Source: Hirudo medicinalis
Lineage: Eukaryota; Annelida; Clitellata; Hirudinida; Hirudinidae
Direction of reading: 5' to 3'
Length of the DNA stretch: 61,704 nt
NCBI GenBank assembly: GCA_011800805.1
Contig: MPNW01000287.1
Coordinates: 173,265 to 234,968, forward strand
Shown here one piece after another: positions 34,507 through 44,838 of this stretch (the first letter of the stretch is position 1; the number at the start of each line of letters is the position of its first letter). Made by a program: the position numbers and the translations under genes. Under the pieces are notes generated by a model, which worked only from the letters and a program-made list of their open reading frames with translations, had not been told where the DNA came from and did not search any database.

Positions 34507-34558
34507 ATTAAAGTCCGTTGCATAACTAAGATGATTTGGACTTTACCATACCTCTTTC
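34507..34558 (-). mobile_element. Second SINE copy lacking the tRNA body
   Basis: The minus strand shows the first ten bases of the SINE head (GAGGTATGGT). They are fused directly to the tail equivalent (AAGTCCAAATCATCTTAG..GCAACGGAC), with the tRNA body deleted. It is adjacent to, and in the same orientation as, the fuller copy. Confidence 0.6.
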
Positions 34559-35279
34559 CGTATGCCGCCTTATATGTACATCTAGTTAATCACGCTCATT
34601 AATATGCAGAAACGTCTCGAATGGTTCGATCACGCGTAAGAATACATCACCTCATACAACCTCATCACGCAGCTCACACAATCATCCGCGAACGAAAGTA
34701 AAATCTAGAAATGTTCAAAAGTCAGGTCACTGACAAATCTTCTAACGTATTGACAGTGTAAAAGTCTGCTTTTGTTCAAATCTTTAAAACTATTCACAAT
34801 GGAAAATCAGTGAATTATTTAAGGTAATTCCACCACGTCAAGCTTCATTTCTTAAATTACTCTCAATAATTTTATAGACATTTACTAATACAAAACTTGT
34901 GTTTATTACTCTTTCGTAATTATTTTTGGTTATCAACCTAAATTTCTTAAATATAACATCAGAGCAGCATGTCATTCCACATCGATGCGCCAAGTATCCG
35001 ATGATTTTATTCCACAAAATGACAGAATTTAGGGTAACTTGGATTCTGATATGGAATAAAAGTTTGCATTTAAAAAGTGTTTAAGTTTCTTATTCATGAT
35101 TTACATCATCCCCGGTCGATTCCTAGTTGGCATAGAATGTATAGAAATATTTTTCATGTTATATCCGCATTTTTTGCAATTTAACGAGAACAATTTTTTA
35201 AAATACAACTGATATCAACCAAACATGAGCTTATATTATTACGATTTGTTTTTTGAAAACGTTTTCGTAAAAAATAAAG

Positions 35280-35342
35280 AAAGTTTAGGGGTCCTTGGCC
35301 ACTGTGCCCTGGGGACCGAAATTTCTGTCGGCGGCCCTGGTG
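35280..35342. mobile_element. Possible right end of an hAT-like DNA transposon
   Basis: The reversed sequence starts CAGGGCCGCCGACAG and contains CCCCAGGGCAC, comparable to 33842-33905 in mirror orientation. The outside bases do not form a convincing target duplication. Confidence 0.35.
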
Positions 35343-35349
35343 GTATCCC

Positions 35350-36640
35350 AAGAATATGCAGAAGAAATGCTGCACCACTACAAATAAGAAGATCTTGCAA
35401 CCATTTAAAACGACATCATTGTCACTACCGACCATCATCTTGTCTTCATTTTCATCTGCTAAATTAACTTCCTGTCTTTGTATTGTCTCTCTTAGTATTT
35501 TCCTCGGAAGTAATTTATTTATTTATAAATGTTTGCTTAACTTTAAATCTGAAACTGTTCCTGAGTTTCCATGTAATGATTCGTTTGTTTTTCACTATTT
35601 TGATTTTGAATGTTACTTAATTTTACATGTTAATGAAATATTTCCAAAAACGTTTGAAAGTATTTGAAAAATTTGACAAAATATTTGAAAGTTGCAATTT
35701 ATACGTTACATTAAATGCAGACATAAATATTAACATATAATTTCACCAGCAATAATTTAATTTCTCAGTAATTTCAGAACAAATTTCAGAAATACAAATA
35801 AATTCCATTTTCTATTTTTAATCCTCAAATGTTTCAACTCACAATCGCACGTTCACGTTAGCGTAACAAAGTTTTAATGGAGCACAATGATGTCATTGGA
35901 AATACAAACCCGTGAAAGTTATTCTTAAATAAAATAAATTTAATTATGAGACCATAATTTTATTATTTACTCTTTTTAATCAAATAAAACAATCCGATTG
36001 ATGAAAAATTCCATCAGTTCCTGTTTGGAATGACAGCTTGGATGGATCGATACATGAAACATATGACGTTGATAATGATGGTGACGGTGATGATGATGAT
36101 GGTGATGATGATGATGATAGTGACGGTAGTGATGTAGTAATGAAAAATTATAGTTAATTAATAAAAATTATTGTTAGTTAATGAAAATTATAGTTATTTG
36201 ATACTATTTAAATGACGTTTTTTTTAATTCTGAACACAAAATTATCAGTTATCTTTCAGAACACTCCATTTGTGGGTGGTCGATGTGCTGTCAAAATTGA
36301 TTACACTTTGACGAAGGCGACGAATAATTTTGTAAATATTTTAAAAATTAATTAAAATATTATTTACCATTTATTTGATCAAAATATGTATTATTACAAT
36401 CCACAATTAACTTGGATATTTTGTAAATCATTAATTAACATGACGTTTAAAATAGGCAAGTGAATTTTTCTGTTTGAAATTTTTTCATAAAGCTTAAAAA
36501 TTGTCATTTCAGAAACAATTGATTGTAATTGAAATAATCTTTTCGAAATTTAAAAAATAAATTATGCAAAACATTAAATTGCATTAATTTCTCTTGAATT
36601 TATACATTATGAAATAATAATCGCCTCAGCACATCTGAAA
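35350..36640. other. AT-rich intergenic, no gene; one (GAT)n tract
   Basis: It contains GAT/GGT triplets at about 36075-36130 and AAAATTATAGTTA repeats just after. No supported coding frame on either strand. Confidence 0.4.
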
Positions 36641-36663
36641 TATTTATGTTTACTCATTTGGAT

Positions 36664-36860
36664 ACAATTATACAAATTACACAAATGGCAGTTATGCAAA
36701 TCATACAGATGAAAATTATACAAATCATAGAATTGGAAATTATAAAAATCATACAAATGAAAATTATACAAATCAGACAAATGAAAATTATACAAATCAT
36801 ACAATTGAAAATTATACAAATCATACAATTGAAAATTATACAAATCATACAAATGCCATC
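36664..36860. repeat. 24-bp minisatellite, about eight copies
   Basis: The unit is ACAAATCATACAATTGAAAATTAT, with variants. Because 24 is divisible by three and the unit has no stop in two minus-strand frames, octapeptide-repeat frames (YDLYNFQL and relatives) appear. No initiation context, signal peptide or splice structure supports a gene. Confidence 0.9.
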
Positions 36861-37931
36861 GAAATCTGATCTTGTCTCAAGTTCTAAATTGTAGGTTTCT
36901 AATCCTACGAAACAACTTATTAATTGGTTAATATTAATTGAAGTCTTACATTATTATTTTTATAATTAAACGTACAAAACTGCTTACAATAGTCGTAATA
37001 ACTAATAACAAAAACAAAAAGAATTTCAAAACGAACACGTGTGGCACCGCGATTAGCTTTACTCACCTGTACAAGATGACAAGTTGTCTATGGATTCGAA
37101 ACTGAGATCACGCTGACTTTTAGCATATGGTTCAGTGCATGGATGCACGCATGGTTGGGTGAATGGTTGGATAGCGGCCAGGTGGGTGGTCGAATGGATA
37201 GATGGGTGGCCAATCCATGTGGTCTTAATTGAACTTATGAGCAGATGAAATAATCGAACAGGTCGATTAATTAGGTCAGTGGATTTTGTTTGTGAAGTCC
37301 TTTAATCGTTTGTGATTGATGAAAAAAAAATAAGGATTAGATTGAAATGTGTTGCGAAAATTAAAAATTCCAGTTTATTGATTTTTCGAAAATTATTTTA
37401 AAACTTATAAAAAAATATTCGTGTATTAAAACTGTGTTTTAATGTTACAATTAATGCAGTTACATTTGACTTACATTACATTTACATTACACTTACATTA
37501 CATATATTGTAAGAAAGTATTGATTACATAAGTTATGATGTAATAATATAAATTTGTATACGTTATAGCAAATACTTGGTTTTAAATGTATACAATTTTT
37601 AATATTTTGAAGTAAAAAAACAACAAATCAAATAATTTATTTAAACCCGAAACCAACAAAATTCAGCATTTAATTGGCCCTTCTAATAGTTTTTCAAAAC
37701 TATTGATTGGACATCGTCATCATCATCATATTTATTTTGCGAATTTTTCAAAATGTTCTTTTTTCTTGTTTCCAAAAAATTTCACCGAATTTTAAGATTT
37801 TATTAAAAATAAAATTTTTATTGAAAATATTTGTATAAATAACCAAAATAGTTTTAAGCCTTTCAAATACGAACTTTGAAATAATTTCTCATTCTAAACC
37901 AATAAATTTCTGAATTTCTGAAAATTAAGTG

Positions 37932-38026
37932 ATGGATTTATGAGGAATATGTTCTAATTTTATGAGGAATATATCCTTATTTTATGAGGAATATGTCCTA
38001 ATTTTATGAGGAATATGTCCTAATTT
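37932..38026. repeat. 22-bp tandem repeat, four copies
   Basis: The unit is TTTTATGAGGAATATGTCCTAA with one or two changes per copy. Confidence 0.9.
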
Positions 38027-38589
38027 TAAATATTTCATCCTCAAATCTTTTTTTTGCATCCATTACACAATCGGATACAAACAGATACTAACGAATAGGT
38101 CTTCCATCAAAATAAGACTTTATGTGATATAGATGCATTATTAATTATTGGAATACTTGTTCTAGTTATCAAATTTAATTTTTATTTTATGTAAATGAAT
38201 AATAATCGGGTAATTACTTTAAATCGAACGATTATTTGCATTATTTACAACGTCTTTTTAAGGTCACGTGCATCAACAGGTGGATGTTCATCTGATTGTT
38301 CAACATAACATAACATAACATTGTTCCACGAACAGGTGAGAAGAAGTGGCCGCGTGTGACTGGATGACAATTTACGACGAAAATGAGACGAAAAAGTCTA
38401 GCAATAATTTCTATTATTCTCGTTTGCCAGTAAATTGAGGGATCAACTCCCCTGTCATGTCACTCATTTCCATGTAGGTGGCGAATGCTTTGAGTCACTT
38501 CATGATTTATTAAACGAAGATCATACTGTCAATCAAAAAAGAAAGACAGAAAAGTTTAATAAACAAATTTATCAACTAATTACTATTTT

Positions 38590-38892
38590 AACATAACATA
38601 ATATTAATTTATAGCATAACATAATATTAAATCATAACATTAATTTATAACATAACATATTAATTTACAACATAACATTAATTTATAACATAACATATTA
38701 ATTTACAACATAACATATTAATTTACAACATAACATATTAATTTACAACATAACATATTAATTTACAACATAACATATTAATTTACAACATAACATATTA
38801 ATTTATAACATAACATATTAATTTACAACATAACATTAATTTACAACATAACATAACATAATAATAATTCATAACATAACATTAATTTATAG
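38590..38892. repeat. 20-bp AT-rich minisatellite, about 14 copies
   Basis: The main unit is ACAACATAACATATTAATTT. Flanking degenerate units (CATAACATTAATTTATAA) suggest expansion from a CATAA pentamer base, also seen at 38307-38322. Confidence 0.9.
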
Positions 38893-40956
38893 TGGTGTAA
38901 GGAGACTAATGTCTGCGTGACAAATCACGCTTTAAAACGTATTTAATGGACAAATTCATCAACTAATTAATACTTTAAAACTTATTTCTGCTTCTTCAGA
39001 AGGTCATTGAGTGCCTCTGCAAAAAGCAAACATGCGATGGGGATTGAGTAATGCACTGGAATTTGAAGAAGGACAGAAGAGTCCAGAAGATCAACAATTT
39101 CAGTGGAATGACAACGTGATCTGCAGCTTTGCCTTGCTTTCTCTTTTTCCTCGAATTTGGCAGTAATTATGCCTCATTACGTGCTCTCGGTAGTTTCGCC
39201 GTTCTCCTTAGATTTCAGGTTAAAGGATCAAGTCGCAGTAATGCCTCAATAGTAATAATAATATCAAAATATTAATAATTATAATAATAGTAATAATAAC
39301 AACATTAATAATAAAATATTAATAATAATAATTCGAATAATAATAATAAATAATGCGACGGATCAACCTCCCAAAAAACCAATTAACCTGAGTCAACCTT
39401 TCACTACCTCCAAAACCCAACTACTAATATAACCGAATTAGAACTAAAAATAAACAATAAATTACTTGAAAATAATAACCTAGATTTCAGCAAAAACTTA
39501 AAAAGATTTGATTGAATAAGGATGCTATGAAAATTATTAATGAAGTCAACGAAGCCCCTTCCAACATCATCAAAGGTAAACATCCAGATATAACTCAAAT
39601 TAGTAAACTTATTTACTGATACCAGCAAGTATCGTAGCAGGAGAGCAGAAGCAAAGAGATGTTAATATCATTTGGAAGGAACCTGCCTGGAAAGTAAGAC
39701 TGAGCAATACACGAAGGATCTATCCATAACAAGTGAGATCGAAAAGGGAGTGGCGCCTAAGAAAGTTCATAATAAAACTAAGCAAATCCTTTCTAACCAT
39801 GAACATAAATCCATTTGAGCAGGTAGAACAGGATCTTCAAATAAAATTACAAGCCAATCAAAGATTGAGGAGATACACCAACAAGAATGAAGGCCTCCTC
39901 CAAAATATAATTTTCTAAGAGGATGCCAAGAAGTTTTACCGCAAATTAAGTAAACAATGTGAAACCGTTAGTGATCGCCTTCTCCCAAGAAAATTGAGGG
40001 ATTTTGGAGAGGGATTCTAGAGAATGAGGTAATCAATAACGCTGATGCGAATTGGATAAGGCAAGAGGAAGAGTTATTTAAAGTTGTAAGTACATAGGAA
40101 TGGGAAGATTTCATAATTTCTGAAATTCAAAATATTGCAAAAAAAAAAGCACATAATTGGAAATCACCAGGCTCTGACAATATTCAAAATTTCTGGATTA
40201 GACAGCTGCTCCATGTTTAATTTAAGTGAATATATTGAGCAGGGCAAAGACAGGTTTTGCAGGCTTGCAAAAAAAATAGTATGAGGCTGGGAAGGCAAAA
40301 TATTCTCTCCTGAAGGAAGCAAAGGCAATGAAGAATAAATATTTGGTTTTGTCAACAGCTCAAACACCATCGAAAGTGATGCTAAAGGACAGCATAGACA
40401 GGAGAGAATAGAAGAACTGTGGGAGAAACCAATGCAACAATGCATGGACAATTTTTATGCAGCCTCGAAAAACCTTTTGTTGACAAAGAAGCAAGTTGTG
40501 CTTGGTTAAGAAGTGTAGGACTCAAAGGAAAAACTGAAAGCTTGATCATGACAGATCAGGACCAGACACTCAGTACCAGACACCATCAACGTAAGATTTT
40601 AATGAAGCAGATCGATGGCAATTACAGAGTCTGTGACATGGCCCAAGAAACCGTAACATGCCACATAAGGGCAGGTTGCACGGTGCTGGCATCAACTGAA
40701 TATTTGCACCGACATAACAGGGTGGCCAGCTATGTTCATTGGGTAGTATGCCGTGAGCTTGGTTGTGAAGTTCCCAACAAATGAACACACACCCCGAAGT
40801 GTGTTAAATATAAACGAGGATACCATTTTGTGGGACTATGCAATAATCACGAACAGAAAAATCTTAGTCAACAGACCTGACATTGTCATCCATGACAGAA
40901 AATACAAATCTTGTATGCTAATTGATGTTTCCTGGCGATAAAAACATCGCTCCTAA

Positions 40957-43101
40957 CCCTTGGAGGGTACAAGGGTACCCCAAAGTTTCCTTTTTTGAAA
41001 TCCTAGAATCTCTTTTTGAAATTTTGTCACGAATTTTTGTGAGAATTATCTTCAACATGTGTGTGATAACAGCATATAAATATTTTTTTATAAGGGTGAA
41101 AAGCCTTTTTTGCACAAAAGATCAAAAGACATGGGATACATTTGTACCCCCGTTAGGCAATAAAATTACGGACAGTCATATTCACAAACGTTAATTTATT
41201 TTTGTAGCAATTACAATATTATTTATGACATAACATATACGTTATTATTGAATGCAACATACATAATATAACATACATCCAAACAATCAAAGACAATGGG
41301 CGGATATAACAGTCAAGGAATTCTATGGATTTGTTGGGCTTTTATTGTTTATGGGTGTTCTTCGTTCCCGAAAGGAATCTGTGCATGATATGTCTGCTTA
41401 GAAGGAATTCTGTAGGCCTATGTTTGCAGCAACAATGAGCAGAGACAGATTTGTCAGTATCAAAAGATATTTACGATTTGATGATTTATCAACCAGACTT
41501 CAGAGAAGACAAGGCAATAAGTTGGCCCCAATAAGAGAAATTGATCTCTTTGTTAGAAACTGCAAGGAGAGTATGAATCCAAATGCTGAATTGACAATAG
41601 ATGAACATTTCATTGCATTTATTGGTAACTGCTCTTTCAGGGTATATATGCCAACAAAACCAGGTAAGTATGGCATCAAAGTTTGATGTCTGGCGGACAA
41701 TAGTAATTCATATGCAGTAAACCTTCAAGTTTACACCGGACTAGGCCCTGATGGCCAGAGAGAACAACATCAAGGTGCTAGAGTTGTGAGAGATCCTATT
41801 AGCATGCTTCATGGTGGATATAGCATTATCACTGATAATTTTTTCACTGGAGCAGCACTAGCTAAAGAGCAGAAACAGAATAACTGTATACTTATTGTTG
41901 CAATGAGAACAACAAAGAAAGATGTGCAATAGATGTATCACCAGCTTTGCTTGAAGTCAAAGGTCGCTCAGTACATTCTTCCAAGTTTCTGCTTCGTGAA
42001 GGTCTGACAATGGTCTCATACATTCCGAAGAAAAACAGAAACGTTATTCTTCTGTCTTCTCAGCATCAAGGTGCAGCAATTGAAGGAGAAGAGCATGATT
42101 TCAAGCCAGAAAAGATCTTATATTATAATAAAACAGGGAGTGCTGTGGAGACGCTGGATAAAGTTGTGCGTGAGTACAGGTGTCTGCGGACGAGTAGAAG
42201 TTGGCCACTAGCCTTGTTCTTCGACACCATCGATATTGCAGGTCACAATGCCTTCTGTGCTTGGTCAGATCATGATCCAAATTACAATATGGGAAAAATC
42301 TCATAGACGTCGACTCTTTCTCATGCAGCTGGCTGAAGATATGGTGAAGCCGTTGATAGATGGAAGGGCAAGAAACCCAGTCGGAATTCAAGTACCTATT
42401 CTTGCAGCCATATGCATGTTTGTTCCCGTTGAGCATCGCGTTGCAAGACATGTAAGACCTCAGGAAAATAAAACTATTGGAAGATGTGCTGTCTGTGATC
42501 GTGGTCAAGACCGTAGAAGCCGTTCGAAGTGTGACATTTGTAACAACTTTATTTGCAGGGAACATTCAGAAAAGAAAACAGTTATAGTGTGATAGACTGA
42601 AGAAATGTTAAAGCTGTTATTAACTGTACAATGACTGTAAACTGGAATAGTAATTATTGTTACTGCTAGGTTTTATTAACAACAAAAACGAACGATTTGG
42701 TATTATTAGTGTTGCTAAACATTCACGTCTGTTTTATTACATGTGACACTAGCAAATAAACATTCACTTGTGATTAATTTTTGGAAAATATCATTTTTAG
42801 TTAAATATGTACAAAATATTGGCATTCGGTCATTTTAAAACAAATGACTATAGTAAAACACAACGCTTCTGCATAGCATCATTCATTACAGCAGTTCCAT
42901 GTTTGTAAGCATTGCTAGGTAGCGCTGTGGAATAAATGTTCTATGAAACTATGTTTTTATATCCTTTCAACCTGTGCAGAGTGACAGGTAAATTGGTTTT
43001 ATTAACAAACGGTTGATGCTCAGTAACTATAAACGTTTCGGGGTGCACTTGTACCCCCCTCAGCTAAAACTGGAAGTTGTGTCACCTTAGGCATCAAAGG
43101 G
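40957..43101 (+). mobile_element. piggyBac element inserted in the LINE
   Basis: The element spans from CCCTTGGA at 40957 to the reversed counterpart CCCTTTGA ending at 43101. Outside are CTAA (40953-40956) and TTAA (43102-43105), consistent with the piggyBac TTAA target with one later change. Subterminal inverted copies of GGGTACAAGxGxACCCC lie at about 40964-40981 and 43043-43060. A related TTTGTACCCCCGTTAGG block occurs at 41140. The length is about 2.15 kb and the transposase inside is dead. Confidence 0.8.
41300..42592 (+). pseudogene. piggyBac transposase pseudogene
   Basis: Recognisable DDE_Tnp_1_7 landmarks run in order. GFVGLLLFMGVLRSRKES is near 41330-41385 and RFVSIKRYLRFDD at 41450-41490. 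The first catalytic Asp is in ELTIDEHF (about 41590-41610), the second in ITDNFFTG (about 41827-41850), and the third in FFDTIDIAGHNAFCAW (about 42219-42265). A C-terminal Cys-rich finger CAVCDRG..CDICNNFICREH is at about 42487-42570. In-frame stops (for example at 41399, 41684 and 41931) and at least two frameshifts (near 41935 and 42280) destroy the product. All three acidic catalytic positions survive in separate frame pieces, so decay is moderate. Confidence 0.85.
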
Positions 43102-43287
43102 TTAAAGAAGCTGAAAAAATTAGCAAGTACAAGGATTTGGAGATCGAAATTAACCGGATGTGGAATGTGAAAACCAAGGTCGTCCCGGTAGAGCCAGATT
43201 CATCCTTCAACGGCTGGAAAGCCGAGATGAATAATGTGAAAATTTAATAATAATAATAATAATAATAATAACAATAATAATATGTTC

Positions 43288-43370
43288 ATATGTTCAATAA
43301 GCGCCCCTGACGCTTACGCTTATGGCGCTCTATAAATAAATATATTATTATTATTATATATATTATGTTC
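43288..43370 (+). mobile_element. SINE tail copy with (ATT)n
   Basis: AATAAGCGCCCCTGACGCTTACGCTTATGGCGCTCTATAAAT at about 43297-43338 is the clearest version of the shared SINE tail. It is followed by an ATATTATTATT run and is immediately adjacent to the LINE (AAT)n end. Confidence 0.65.
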
Positions 43371-44196
43371 ATCCATAAAGCACCACAAGCGTCGGCATCG
43401 GGGTGCTCCTTCGAACACTATTTTGGGAAGAGACGGGTTTGAGGTTAGCCTTCAAGAGGTTCAACGAATCAGAGACCCCGAGGTTTGCGAACTTTGACTC
43501 TCACCCGGCATTCATTACGAAAATAATAAACTATTTGTGGTCGCAAATATTACGTGATGCTTCAACCTTTCCATTGCAACCTTCCAACGTTGACACGTCA
43601 GTCACGCCAACAAATCACTTAAGATCGACTCAGGCCACTTTACGAAAGTTACTTATCCATCGAAACTGAGTAAATACCAAAACTAATTACCCCCAATTAA
43701 TTAAAATACACAACGTCTCTTCAAAAACTTAGCAGTCATTATTATTAATTTGAATTTGTTACAATCCGACAACGCTGTTCTTCAACTTGAAGCATGAAAC
43801 GAAAGTTGAGAAACTTTGAGCGCAAAAAGGCGGGAAGGCACAGTTGAAATGCAGACGACAATGGGAGTTCATGGAGGCATTTTTGTCTAGAAGTGAAAGA
43901 ATATCAAGTTCACACTCGCTCACGAACAACATGCAATCAAAAGTACCTGCTAACATAAGACACTGCAGACAATGGACACGATAGTGTCGCTCACCTAGAT
44001 AATGGTGATAATGGGTGAAAACTAGGGTGGAAATGTCATTTTAAAATAAGAGTGCTTCTCACATTTCACATGAGAAAAGAGAGCAGATCAAAATCAGACG
44101 AACAACAGACAACATTAATTGAAGGCCGTCAAATTTTCCGCACGGATTATTTTTTTTAGAGACATCCTTAAATTCAAGAGGCAACAATTCTTCGGG
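43371..44196. other. Between repeats and the CRTC stop; no gene seen
   Basis: It presumably includes the CRTC 3' UTR (minus strand), although no canonical AATAAA is evident in it. A 43403-43670 open frame has no recognisable motif. Confidence 0.35.
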
Positions 44197-44601
44197 TCAG
44201 CAGTTCTTGTCGAGCGAGAAAAACTCTTCGTTGGGTACCGTGCAGGTGGGGCTGGAAAGCAGGTTGAGGTCGTCGATGTCCAGCGGTTCCAAGAGGTCCC
44301 CGGCGTTCATCAACTCGACGTCCTCGAAAGAATCCCCGAGGCAGGTCAGCGAGGGAAAGTCCTCCAAGTCGCCGGTCAACGCGACCTGGGCATCTTGCCT
44401 CTGCAGGGTGTTTCGTTTCGATCCCAAAAATAAGTTTTCGTCGATCATTTGCCCTGCAACGATTTCGAACGATTATGACTGCTCTTAAAAATCATTCGTT
44501 CCACGTGCAAATGATGTCAAAAATTATACAAAATGCTCAAACATTTAATAGCTATTTTAATCTCCTAAATCTCCAGCCCTCACATTTAACATGTAGTTGC
44601 A

Positions 44602-44646
<45 letters not shown>

Positions 44647-44807
44647 AGTACCTGAATTTTTAGTGGGGTCTACCATGGTGCCTTGGCTGGCAAGGGATTC
44701 ATAGGGAGGCGGAGGTTCATTCTTGATGAGGATTTGAACGGAAGGATCCCTGAAAGAGGATTCGAGGAGGATGTTGTTGCAGTTGTTTGCGACATTTTGT
44801 GGCTTTA

Positions 44808-44838
<31 letters not shown>

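Larger units (their letters stand above)
34025..35126. mobile_element. 1.1 kb nonautonomous DNA transposon with TIRs and 7-bp target duplication
   Basis: The left end TAGGGGTCGACCGGGG (34025-34040) and the right end, read in reverse, TAGGAATCGACCGGGG (35125-35110) agree at 14 of 16 positions. TTGGCAT stands immediately outside both ends (34018-34024 and 35127-35133). The TIR start and the short duplication are closest to hAT elements, which usually make 8-bp duplications; 7 of 8 bases match if extended. No transposase frame is present. A tRNA-like SINE pair lies inside at 34386-34556. Confidence 0.7.
36900..39360. other. Intergenic with minisatellites, no gene
   Basis: Besides the arrays listed separately, 37130-37212 is an imperfect TGGA/TGGG-rich tract, and 37460-37510 carries ACATTAC/ACTTACATT pentamer-like repeats. 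AAT/ATT triplets occupy 39248-39350. No coding frame is supported. Confidence 0.4.
39380..43285 (+). pseudogene. Degenerate R4/Dong-like LINE, interrupted by piggyBac
   Basis: Frames with many shifts and stops give the typical ORF layout. An N-terminal WKVRLSNTRR / RSKREWRLRKFIIKL segment is at 39690-39785, and QANQRLRRYTNKNEG then KKFYRKL at 39850-39950. A C-terminal part follows with TDQDQTLSTR (40552-40580), CHIRAGCTVLASTEYL (40657-40707), VHWVVCRELGC, and NRPDIVIHDRKYKSCMLIDVS (about 40868-40931). The frame breaks at the piggyBac insertion and resumes at 43106 with EAEKISKYKDLEIEINRMW and a VPVE ending. It terminates in (AAT)n at 43246-43285, a usual 3' end for this class. The RT palm is largely deleted. 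Clade assignment is tentative. Confidence 0.7.

Noticed and set aside
36664..38892. CRISPR-like array
   Set aside because: Units are contiguous tandem repeats without unique spacers, in an animal-type contig with introns.
41420..42592. Active piggyBac transposase
   Set aside because: Stops and frameshifts separate the catalytic segments.
44119..44433. Plus-strand frame of 104 codons
   Set aside because: Antisense shadow of the CRTC last exon; the minus-strand frame has the acidic activation domain motif and a phase-matched splice acceptor.
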